DNA from: Earliella scabrosa
Taxonomy: Eukaryota > Basidiomycota > Agaricomycetes > Polyporales > Polyporaceae
Length of the DNA: 64,000 bases
Assembly (NCBI GenBank): GCA_022605405.1
Contig: JABYQQ010000006.1
Coordinates: forward strand, 1,054,001 to 1,118,000
Reading direction: 5' to 3'
Positions within the stretch are counted from its first letter, which is position 1. Every line of letters begins with the position of its first letter. A program made the translations under genes and the position numbers. Below, in pieces: positions 34,575 to 44,735 of the stretch. The notes below the pieces were generated by a model. It did not search any database, was not told the DNA's origin, and saw nothing but the letters and a program-made list of their open reading frames with translations.

Positions 34575-36403
34575 ATGGCTCGGTCATCAGGCAAGAAGGG
34601 ACCTCAAGCCGTGGATACATCGAGTAGCAGAAACGGGTACGTATGCTGTACCTTGGATTCGATGACAGTCATTTGAATGGGTTTTCTCCGGCCTGTTCAA
34701 GACAGCGAATGTGAGTATCCCACCTTGGCCGCGTCCGAACGACCCACCCAGCGCGTTCACAGCTCCTCCGCCTCAGGTTCTCCTTCTTCGCGGTCTTCTC
34801 CTATGACAACCCAGGCCACAGTCCGAAAGCGCAACGAGGCAACTGCGCAATGGTCAACCAAGTCGCGAGGGTTCTGGGCGGACATCAGGTCCTTGAGATG
34901 GGTTGTCGTTCCCAGTACGTCCACGTCGTCTCGTTGACTCGTACGTCCCGGGGATGTCATGTCACTCGTCACCCCAGGTTCTTCGCTGAAGATCCTGCTC
35001 ATCTTCGCCTTCCTCTGGGCCACCTGGGAATATGCCGCGCCGTACGTTCCTCAAGCTGAAGGCGTCTCCAACCCGTTCGCCCCTCTCCTCTTCATCTCGC
35101 ACCACATACCTACATCCTCTCCGGACGACCCGCGCTACCACAAAGGCTACCTCGACCTCGCCTTCCTAGCCTACTACGTCGTCTTCTGGTCGTTTGTGCG
35201 CCAGAGCATCACGATCTACCTCTTCCGGCCGATCGCGCGCTGGTTCGGAATCAGGAAGGAGGGGAAGTTGGACCGGTTCGGCGAGCAGGGGTATGCGATC
35301 ATCTACTTTGCGTTCACGTCTGCCTGGGGCATGGTGCGTCTCCTTTCCTTCTCATGGAGTCGTCTGAAACCCACCCCCCGTGGTGTAGCACGTCATGTCC
35401 CAGCTACCCACCTGGTGGTATGACACCAAGTACTTCTGGATCGGTGCGTACTTGCCCCTATGCTCCGACACTCTGCACACGAACCTGACCCGGGGACCGC
35501 TTCACAGACTACCCACACTGGGACATGAAGCCCGATCTCAAGCGGTACTACCTGATGCAGGCCGCGTACTGGTGCCAGCAATTCATCGTCCTCGTGCTCG
35601 GACTCGAGAAGCCGCGCAAAGACTATCGCGAGCTCGTCGCGCACCATTTCGTCACGCTTTGGCTGGTCGGGTGAGTGCCCAATGTACGAGTGCGAGAGCT
35701 CTGTTCACTTGCACGGGGATATGACAGATGGAGCTACCTCACGAACCTCACCTTCATCGGCAACGCGGTGTATCTCAGCATGGACCTTCCGGATGCGTTC
35801 TTGGGTGTATGTACCTCCTTGCACCGCACTCATCCTCGAAGTCGGGATCTCATTGGTTATACAGCTCTCGAAACTTTTGCACTACCTCCAATGGAACCGG
35901 ATCAAGGTGGTCGTGTTCTTCGTCTTCATCTTTATCTGGAGGTACGCTTCCCACCGAACCCCGCTGACGCGAGACCGCTCACATTGCCTTTGCGGGGGCA
36001 GCTACTTCCGCCATTGGCTCAACTGGCGCATCCTCTACTCGGTCTGGTTCGAGTTCGACCTCATGCCGTACGTCCTTGCGCTGTGCTCCTGGCCGCTAGC
36101 ACCTCTGACATTTCTACATGCAGTGAGGCTTCGAAGCGTTGGGCGCCGGAAGAGGGCGTGTGGATGGTGTGGTGGATGAGGTACCAGGTGTTCGCGCCGT
36201 TGCTCCTCCTTCAGGCGCTCAACTTGTGGTGGTACTATGCGTTCATCTTCCGGACGGCGGTGCAGTGCGTCTCTTTTCTCTGTATTGCGGGGCGACAAGC
36301 TGATGGCTGTGGTAGGGCTATCCGGGACGTCAATGCGGTGGCGGACGACAGATCTGATGATGAGGACGATGAGGAGGACGTGGTGAATGGGAAGGAGGAC
36401 TGA
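34575..36403 (+). CDS. LAG1: Ceramide synthase, LAG1/TLC domain
   Basis: About nine exons encode roughly 390 residues. It joins a sphingoid base to a very-long-chain acyl-CoA in the ER membrane. After a Ser-rich N-terminus (MARSSGKKGPQAVDTSSSRN) there are helices at KILLIFAFLWATWEYAAPYV and LAFLAYYVVFWSFVRQSITI. The Lag1 motif follows in the TLC core: YRELVAHHFVTLWLVG, then SYLTNLTFIGNAVYLSMDLP and DAFLGLSKLLHYL. The paired His and the two Asp residues needed for catalysis are present. The last helix is VFAPLLLLQALNLWWYYAFI, followed by an acidic tail DDRSDDEDDEEDVVNGKED that has casein kinase 2-type sites, as in yeast Lag1/Lac1. The model is uncertain only for exons 1-3 (34575-34915). Whether it equals yeast LAG1 or LAC1 cannot be said; both arose within yeasts. 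Confidence 0.94.
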
Positions 36404-36574
36404 GCACAGTTCTTCTGGGTTGGGTTCGACATTCGTCATAGACTAGAGCGCACACCGTGGTGATGGGGACCAGTTATGTTAGAAGGATCTAATCTGGGGT
36501 AAGCTTGGTGAATGGTGATAATTCGAGTAGCGCGAGCTCGCGATTTCTGGTCACTTCTCGCAAGCGCTCGAGAG

Positions 36575-36580
36575 CACGTG
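36575..36580. promoter_or_regulatory. CACGTG E-box upstream of HSP78
   Basis: A palindromic CACGTG (bHLH-type site) 143 bp before the HSP78 ATG, in the 320-bp space after the ceramide synthase stop. The following 100 bp are pyrimidine rich. A canonical heat-shock element (alternating GAA/TTC with 2-nt spacing) was looked for and not found. Confidence 0.35.
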
Positions 36581-36722
36581 ATCGCGTCGAGGTCGTCATC
36601 GTCGTCGACGACGAGTCCTCCTCCTCCTGAGTCCTCTCTCTTCTTTCCATCATTCGCTCAAAACCTATCTCTCTGCTTTCTTCTTGGTTTCGAACACATT
36701 TCCTAACTCACTACTACTGTGA

Positions 36723-39700
36723 ATGCTGCGCCAACCTCTTGCACGCCCCGTCAACATCACTCTCGCCCCCAAACGAATTCTTGCTCGCCCAGCGCTCGCC
36801 CCTCTCCCTCGTCGCGGACCGCTCTCTCGTCTCTCGCCATGCAATAGACCTCTCGTCTTCTCGCGCGCATATGCGCAAGGCCCGCCCGGAGGGGGAGGGA
36901 TGGGAGGATTCCCCGGGTTCTCGATGATGGGTCAGCAGCGGCAGAAGGGCGACGCCCTCAAGGAATATGTGAGTATGCCGTCTCGAATGTTGGCAGTATT
37001 CCGTCTCTGCCCTATGACCTACCATGTCTTTGCGGTTTTGCTTACCGTGCGTTGCAGAGCGTCGACTTGACGGAGCTCGCGAAGAACGGAAAGCTCGACC
37101 CTACCATAGGCCGCGACGAAGGTGCGTCCGTTCTCTGATCCGAGCCTAGCCGCTTTATGTGCTCATTCTCGTCAAGAGATCCGTCGGACGATACAGAGTA
37201 AGCAGTCATGCCCCCTTCTTGATTGTGCGGCGTTGTTGATCACTTCAATGTAGTCCTTTCACGCAGGACTAAGTCCAACCCAGTCGTACGTAGCTCATGC
37301 ACTCGTCTATATCACCTGCTTGGTGCTGACGGTACTTGACAGCTCATTGGTCCTCCCGGAGTCGGCAAGACGGCGATACTTGAGGGACTCGCGCAACGCA
37401 TCGTCGCAAAGGAGGTACCGGAGGTACGGAACGACTGTGTAATTCCCGCTCCCGCGAATGTTAGGCTCACCGTTTGTACGATCTCTGTAGTCCCTCCAAA
37501 ACAAGCGCGTCCTGTCAATAGACCTCGCCGCCATCATGGCCGGCTCTGGCATCCGCGGGCAGTTCGAGGAGAAGTTCAAGGCGCTCATCAAGGACATTGA
37601 GGACGAGGTGAGTTGCGGAACTTCGCGGTGATACTCACAGCGCATGACACTAACTCATACCATCAGGCCCGGAACGTCATCTGCTTTATCGACGAATTGC
37701 GTAAGTGCCTCTTCGACTAATATCAAGCAATGTACGCTCATGCGATCTTCATAGACACCCTCTTCAACCTCGGAAAGGCGGAGGGGAGCATCGATGCAGG
37801 GCAGATGATCAAGCCCGCTCTTGCGCGTGGTCTTCAGCTTGTCGGCGCGACGACTCCCGACGAGTACCGCAAGACGATTGGGAAAGATGCCGCGCTCGAA
37901 CGTCGGTTCCAGCCTGTGCAAATTGACGAACCGACCGTCGAAGCGACCATCTCCATCCTCCGTGGCCTCAAGCCTCGGTATGAAGTGCACCATGGTGTGG
38001 GTATCTCCGACAGCGCACTCGTAACCGGTACGTACCCCGGTACATATGTCTAGATACTCCGCTGACCTCGCACGATTCAGCCGCGGTATATAGCTCGCGA
38101 TACATCTCCGACCGCTTCCTCCCCGACAAGGCGATCGACCTCGTCGATGAGGCTGCCTCGGCTCTCCGGCTGGCGCAAGAAAGTAAGCCTGACGAGCTCG
38201 AGGCTCTCGACCGGGAGATCATGACGCTCGAGATCGAGCGCGAGTCGCTCAAGAACGAAACCGACGTCTTCAGCGTTGAGCGCCGCCAGAAGGTCGAGGC
38301 GACGCTCAAAGACAAGCAAGAGCAGCGGGAGCAGCTGACGCAAGTCTGGCAAGCGGAGCGCGCGCGGCTGGACAAGATCAAGGACCTGAAGGAGCGGCTC
38401 GAGGACGCGAAGCGCGAGCTCGAGATCGCGCAGCGGCAGGGCCAGTACGAGCGCGCGTCGCGGCTCCGGTTCGCGACGATTCCCGAGCTCGAGAAGCAGC
38501 TGCCTGCGGAGAGCGAGCGCGGGGAGGGCGAGGACGTGGAGGGCCCGCTGGCGATGCTGCACGACCGGGTGACGAGCGCGGATATTGCGCGCGTCGTGGC
38601 GAAGGCGACTGGTATCCCTGTGCAGAGCTTGCTGAAGGGCGAGAGGGAGAAGCTCGTCCATGTGAGTGCTCAGTGCCTCGCTTTGTGAGTTGATGGTTTC
38701 TGATACGGTGTGTGCTGCAGATGGAAGACACGCTGAAGAAGCGGGTCGTGGGCCAGGACCATGTCGTCGAGGCTGTGAGCGACGCAGTCCGGATCTCGCG
38801 CGCGGGGCTGCAGGCACCGAATCGCCCCGTCGCGTCCTTCCTGTTCCTTGGGCCTACTGGTGTTGGCAAGGTGAGACCTCGTGCTAAACTTTGCAGGACT
38901 CGGGTGCTGATGGTATTGACAGACCGAACTGTGCAAAGCCCTTGCCGCGTTCTTGTTCAACGATGAACAGAGGGGCCTGTGCGTGGACCTGGTTCTACTA
39001 TATGCTGCTTCGTGAGCTGACGTTTCGTCCTCTGCAATAGGATCAATATCAATATGTCAGAGTACCACGATCGGCACACCATCTCACGGCTGATCGGTGC
39101 TGCACCTGGCTATGTCGGCTTTGAAGAGGGCGGCCAGTTGACGGAAGCTGTCCGTCGCAAGCCATATGGTACGTCTGCTACAAAACCCGTTCACTGGCTG
39201 TAACTCATCTGTTTCAACACCATGCAGCCGTCATTCTGCTCGACGAGCTTGAAAAGGCGCACAAGGACGTTGCGATGATCCTACTGCAGATCCTCGACGA
39301 AGGCAGCATTACGGACTCTCAAGGTCAGTTCCCCCTAGGGTCGCGCCATACGATATACTGACACCTCTCGCCCGCTCGTTAATAGGCCGCAAAGTCGACT
39401 TCAAGAACACGATCATCTGCCTCACAAGCAACCTCGGCTCGGACATCCTGGCGCACGCCTCCGCCTCGGACGACAACGGGGTAGTGACGCCCGAGGCGCG
39501 GGCCGAGGTGCTCGAGCGCACATCCGAATACTTCCCGCCGGAGCTCCTGAACCGGCTCGACTCGATGCTCGTGTTCAACAAGCTCTCGAAGTCGTCGATC
39601 CTCGCCGTCGTCGACCTCCGGCTCGAGGACGTCGCGGCGCGCCTCCGCCCGCGCCGCATCACGCTCGACGTCGACGCAGACGCGCGCGCGTGGCTCGCGC

Positions 39701-40014
39701 GAGAGGGATACTCGGAGATCTATGGCGCGCGGGCGATCGCGAGGATCGTGCGCACGGAGGTGCTGTTCCCGCTCGCGCAGAAGCTGTTGAAGGGCACGAT
39801 CAGGTGCGTGTGACGTGTTGCGATGTAGTGGCGCGTGATGGCTGATGGTTGGCGTTCGCTGTTTAGGGATGGGGACACGGTGAGGATTCGGGCGTCGGAG
39901 GACGGGAAGACGTTGGAGATCCAGGATAACCACGCGCCGGACTCGTCGATCGCGGCCTCAGCGACGCCGATTGCTGCGCTCGACGAGGGCCATACTGCTG
40001 AGTCTTCGTCGTAG
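36723..40014 (+). CDS. HSP78: Mitochondrial Hsp78, ClpB/Hsp104-type disaggregase
   Basis: Many exons (several under 40 nt between 37058 and 37700) encode roughly 800 residues. The N-terminus is an Arg-rich, Ser-rich mitochondrial presequence ([20 protein letters not shown]), and the Clp N-domain repeat is absent, as in Hsp78. NBD1 has Walker A GPPGVGKT and Walker [13 protein letters not shown]. The coiled-coil middle domain runs through [23 protein letters not shown]2 has Walker A GPTGVGKT, split by an intron (38872-38923 region), [20 protein letters not shown], Walker [15 protein letters not shown], and the C-terminal [16 protein letters not shown]. All ATPase motifs are intact. It resolubilises aggregated matrix proteins with mitochondrial Hsp70. 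The tail ends HTAESSS at 40014. Confidence 0.95.
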
Positions 40015-42122
40015 GCAACCCGGTCGCGGGATAGCGCCAGGGGGCCTTGCTATGGATCGGGGCGAACGACGCCATGGATCAACTAGACTATGATACAGCA
40101 CTAGTGTGTATAGTACTTGGTAATCCCCACTCAGATGTAGTCAGTAGCTTATGTTCTTGTATTACTAGCACTTCCTAGCACTTCCCGTGTCGCTGCCACG
40201 ATCAAGGGACGCTTGCTCATCGATCTTAGTGGATGATGGCGACAGAGGCTGCAGCCTTTGCGAACGATATACTGCATGTAGGTACTACTGAGGACACCTG
40301 AAGTATGGCGCATCCGTTAGTTTGGTACTACTTATGTAGAGACGAGCGTGACCAAGAAGCTTGCCACACGGACGTCGGACGATGATAGGCTTGACTGCAC
40401 CGTGGTCGGTGATGATATCAGGCCCTGCCAGCTGTAGTCACTGGAGCAGGGGTGAGAGGTTGGCGGTATGAGATGGAGCAACTGGTACTTAAATGCAGAC
40501 TTATTCATGTCCTTGACATTTCACGTAATTCAAAAGCTATCTGCCAGGAAGGGCTTTGAGTTCTGGTAGCTAGGACTATCTGGGATTATGACCGGCGTAC
40601 GCACATGCATTCATTGGCTGGCGGCGATATAATGTGGTCGTTGCCTCGTTGGGATGTTAGGTACTCCGTCACACCTGATAGTAGATGTGGGTGACGCGCC
40701 CAATGATTGTCACCGATGAACTTATACTCCTTCTAATCAGAACCTGCACATACCTCAATGCCGGCGGGCCTATGAGCCGGAATCGTGCGCACCAGCTTCG
40801 TGCATCTTCGCCCGAGTCCGACTCCTTCGTGCCCGATTGGCAGACTGCAGGATTGTGTTGTACGTACGTAGGAGGCGGGCAGGGTATCATAGCTATAGAA
40901 GCCATATGCAACTCAGTACAGTTCTGCCATGACGATAGTCATGGCCGCCTGAACACATTGAATAGTACTCACCTGTCTGTCCATGACAACGTACGTTCCT
41001 GACCTCTGGCTTCAGGATGAATGAGCGGCGTCGAATTCTGCGCCCAGTGACTATAAACCGTCTGGTGTCTCGTCTCTGAAAGACCGTAAGTGGGTCATGA
41101 AGGTGGGAGAGACCCGTATAGAAAGTACTTGCCATGGTCATGCACGTCTTGGCACCTTGAACTTGAGCTGGGCCCGGGTATATTGCACGCGCGGCGCCAG
41201 CGAGAATGTCCACTGGTCAGTGATTTCTGTAGGTAAGTCAGAGCCCGTTGTCTGGCTAAATGAGAGGGATGGGGTCGATGGGCTGCAACTGCTACCAATG
41301 GAGGCCACTGCAGGGAGCGAGGCTCGACTCGCGATCGATCCGAATCGGAAGTACTCCTTGTCAGAGACAGATACGCTGTTCCCTCCAAGACTTACCATCG
41401 CAGCTAGTGCATGTCGGCACGCGTGTAGATGGCGAGAGGGAAAGAGTTCAACGTTCAATGCTGAGCAGTGAGAACTCGGGTACGCGAAAGTGACGGTCGC
41501 GCTTTGGATGATATCACCTGAGACCTCATGCATGATCGTGTGCATGGGTGGGGTTCGTGGTGAACCTACGGCCTACTTTCAACGCTGAACATGATCAACA
41601 AGCGACTTTACCGTAGGATAGTTATTAGTGGCCAGTAATGCTATGTATCGTTACGTAATGAGGCGGGGATGCACAGTCCTTCACAGCTTCCACAGCTTGA
41701 CCCTGCTTGGACACGCACGCTCGTCTGCGGTTTCCGTCCTCACGCCGCTCGCAGACTTCGATGAACTGACTGACGGACTTCCTGCCGGCTCGAGGTCCAG
41801 CTGAGTGCCCCCGAAACGTCATGCTTTCCCCTCAGTTTCCCCTTAATCTCCTGCACGAGGCGTCCTTCGACGCAGGATCTTCAGGCTGCGGCTGCGTCGC
41901 GCCTCATGTCGTGTTCGAGCTCCCACAGGATGTCTTGAGCGCGGAGGGGGCTGGAGGAGCAGGGACAAGAGAAGCAAAGAAGCCGCTATCTGCAGCAATC
42001 GCCGCAGCGCCGGCGCCCATGTAAGTACCCACGTCCCTCGCGTCGACGCGTTTCCCCCATCTCTCCCCACTCCTCCACCATCGCCCCCTCCTCCACCATC
42101 GTCACACTATCAGCTTGACACT
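40015..42122. other. 2.1-kb gene-poor stretch, conserved 5' flank at its right end
   Basis: Overlapping frames of about 125-135 codons on both strands at 41.1-41.5 kb have no domain and no usable splice sites, so I do not call them. From about 41860 to 42120 the sequence is homologous, in inverted orientation, to the region upstream of C2H2 gene 1 (25195-25260). A CT-rich track (42060-42105) directly precedes the C2H2 start, typical of fungal core promoters. Confidence 0.5.
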
Positions 42123-43159
42123 ATGGACGCGCAGCAGTCTATTGTCGATTGGTTTGGCGTTCTGCAGAGCCCCGACGCTTTCGAGGCCGGGACCAGCCTC
42201 GAAGGAGTCGTGAGCTCTCTCGATCTCTCCGACTTTGAGAACGACATCGACACCATCGTCGCTCTCAATGAGCTCCCATTTGTCCCCGACTGGCCACCAT
42301 ACTTTGATCCCTCGTTCGCGTTGCTGTCGTCTACCCCGTCTCTTCTATCCGACGACACATCGTCCAGTACTGGGACCGCCCACGAGCCCCAATCCCCCGT
42401 GTCCGACTTCACATTCGTCAGTTCCCCTTCCTTGGGGTCGTGGTCCGGTCAGAAGGAGGCCGCTTTGGACGACATGGAGTCCCTCCCCGTCGACGCGCTC
42501 TCCAGCCCGCTGGACGAGTTCCAGTTCACGTTCGGGTGTACCCCTCCGGTAATGTTCACGTCCTACACTTCCTCGACCGACTTCTCGCCTTCTCTGGATT
42601 ATCACTATCACGACGGCTTTGGGCAACCGATACCGCAGGACGAGGTCGTTCCTGCGGGCGCAGATGTCCCGGCCATTGACCGGGGTGTGGACGCGAACGC
42701 CGACCCGCTCGTCGCCGCGTTCGCTTCCACGACCCCGGTCCCTCCTGTGCAGGACGTCGTGCCTCTCCCTGAGGCGAAGTCCATGAAGAGGACAAGGGCA
42801 AGGGCCCAGGATGTGGCTGGCAAGCCGGCCAAGCGTCCGCGCCGGAAGCCACAATCGACGGAACGTACGCGCGCATGTCCAATGTGCGACGCTTGTGAGT
42901 CTCATTCCCTTGTCTGGTTATTAAGCCGAAGGCGCTTAGTACGATGCTGATTCCTTCAACAGCGTTCGCGCGCTCGCACAACCTGAAGGTGCACATCTCC
43001 ACCACGCACAACGGCGAGCGCCCGTACGAGTGCTCGCAGTGCCCGAAGGCCTTTGCCCGCAACCACGACTTGACGCGGCATGTGCAAAGTAAGCACACAA
43101 GTCTCGGCTCGCCCCGTCGCAAGATGGTCAAGACCGAGCGCGTCCAGGACGTGCAGTGA
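42123..43159 (+). CDS. C2H2 zinc-finger transcription factor, copy 2
   Basis: Two exons (42123-42894, 42963-43159), 322 residues. The start MDAQQSIVDWFGVLQSPDAF is followed by an acidic, Ser/Pro-rich region with ELPFVPDWPPYFDPS, equivalent to LDELPFFDCSDD in copy 1. A basic patch KPAKRPRRKPQSTER precedes the fingers. The fingers are CPMCDASFARSHNLKVHIST with TH, the linker NGERPYE, and CSQCPKAFARNHDLTRHVQS with KH. The intron again splits finger 1 just after its second Cys. The linker in this copy is close to the classical TGEKP form whereas copy 1 has a longer C-x4-C second finger, so DNA preference may differ. The tail is LGSPRRKMVKTERVQDVQ. It is an inverted duplicate of 23904-25042. Confidence 0.87.
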
Positions 43160-43299
43160 GGCACCAGGATCGTGATGCCCGGTACGTGTTGCTGCGGCTT
43201 TTTCCACCGTCCTTGGTCTTCCATCGCATGCACGCCGTCCGTCGTTGCACGTTCCTTTCTACCATTGCAGCCTCCTGTTTGCGATCGACTGACGCTCAC

Positions 43300-43960
43300 A
43301 TGTTCTTTGCAGGAAGCCGCGCTCGCGCGCATTAGTCCCATATGATCCCTCGAGTCCGGCGCCCGCCTCGAACGTCCAGCCTGCAAGTGCTGGCTGTTCA
43401 ATTCGGCGTCGGACTCTATGCGAGGGGTTTTATGCGGCTAGTGGACGGGATGGTGAGCGCGTGGGTGCGTGTGTGGGACAGGGTCCTCGGGCTGTCGTCG
43501 GTATCTGCCTGGGGGCTTGTGGCCCGCCGCGCATGCACGCGCGTGGACGAGGGAACGATTTCTTGGTCTGTTTTGCATCGGTATGATCTGTCGTGGCCGT
43601 CATCGTGTATGCGAAGTCTGTGTCTTGGTTGTGGATGTGCCCTGGACTGTTGTGTGTGTACGATACATCGATGTGTTGCTATGCCGTCCTCTCTTACATC
43701 TCATGCTCTCCACTTGCTCCCCTCGCTTGTATGTGCTCTACGTGTTGTGGACTCGGAGCTGCGCGGTCGCTTGTACATCATCATCCACCCCCTTCCTGTC
43801 TTCTACCGCACTGCCTCTCTTATGTCTGTACGATACGCTTGTTGCTTGTGTTCATCACTGAACGATGATCAGCACGGTTGCTTGTACATTACTGTCACCG
43901 CCAATCGTCTCCTACCGTGTTGTCTTGTATTGCATATATGTTGCGTACGATGCGTGTGAT
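43300..43960 (+). repeat. Shared 3' flank module of C2H2 gene 2
   Basis: Reverse-complement homologue of 23100-23830 and 17234-17940. Best agreement is at 43320-43470 (GGTTTTATGCGGCTAGTGGA) and 43520-43575. It lies 140 bp after the C2H2 stop. Agreement fades toward 43960. Confidence 0.7.
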
Positions 43961-44735
43961 ATCACAGCATACCGCTTGTGTGGCTGCCTGCGTTGAGTCC
44001 GTAAATCACAATCCGCTGTGTTGCAGGCCTCTCTATGGCGACTTTACCTCGAGCGACTAGTTCTGGACGAGATCTCCATGTTGGTAGGCGCCCATAATGC
44101 AACTCTCTTCTGAACCATGATCTCGTCCGCCCCCAGTGTTCCTGCGCGCTCCCCCCCCGGAGTCCTGTCCGAAAGAGAATGCCAGTGGACCGAAGATCTG
44201 CAAACCCGGATAACAGGTATGAGTCAGCACCGTCGGTGTATCTCCCGAGGAGTCACAGGTTCGTCGATGTGTTCAGGCGTTTGCCAACATCCTGAAGCTG
44301 AAGCTCATGGATGTCCGAGCGCGGTCGGGCTTTTCTCCTTGAGGAGCACGCCTTGGTTCGTGGTTAGTGCTGTGAAGTCCGAGATCGGGATGAGTAGCTG
44401 GGAGGAAATCGATAATGTTGATGACGCAGTGGGAACGCGACGAGCAGCATTTCATATGATATCAATGATGCGGGCCCACTCTGCACACTCCAGGTGAGGT
44501 GAGAGAATCTAGGATCGACATCGTTGATTTGTCCACTCCGGGTGCTGACTGATACTTACAGTGCAAGTGTGTAGCGGGCTCGCTCTAGTAGTCTGCTAGG
44601 CGACATCGTAGATGGACGGCAAGCGTGGACCTTGTCTGACGCACATGGACGACATATAAAAGCACTCGAGGCGGTTTACCCCATCGTCAAAGCCATCCAG
44701 GCTACCCCCAGCAGGCTTCACCACATCACACCGGC
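43961..44735 (+). promoter_or_regulatory. Upstream region of UGT1, duplicated before UGT2
   Basis: The sequence from about 44082 (AGGCGCCCATAATGCAACTC) to the start codon is homologous to 47031-47611 ahead of the second UGT, interrupted by small indels. Conserved stretches include the one around 44390-44450. This shows the duplication unit included the promoter. A 126-codon frame at 44117-44497 is not kept in the second copy, so it is not called. Confidence 0.6.
44655..44661 (+). promoter_or_regulatory. TATA box of UGT1
   Basis: TATAAAA, 75-81 bp before the ATG at 44736; the equivalent box precedes UGT2. Confidence 0.65.

Noticed and set aside
36404..36722. Heat-shock element before HSP78
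   Set aside because: A TTCGAA occurs but without the 2-nt spacing and third unit required for a heat-shock factor trimer site.
41095..41545. Overlapping 124- and 136-codon frames on opposite strands
   Set aside because: No domain, signal peptide, splice continuation or paralogue; length is within what GC-rich sequence gives by chance.
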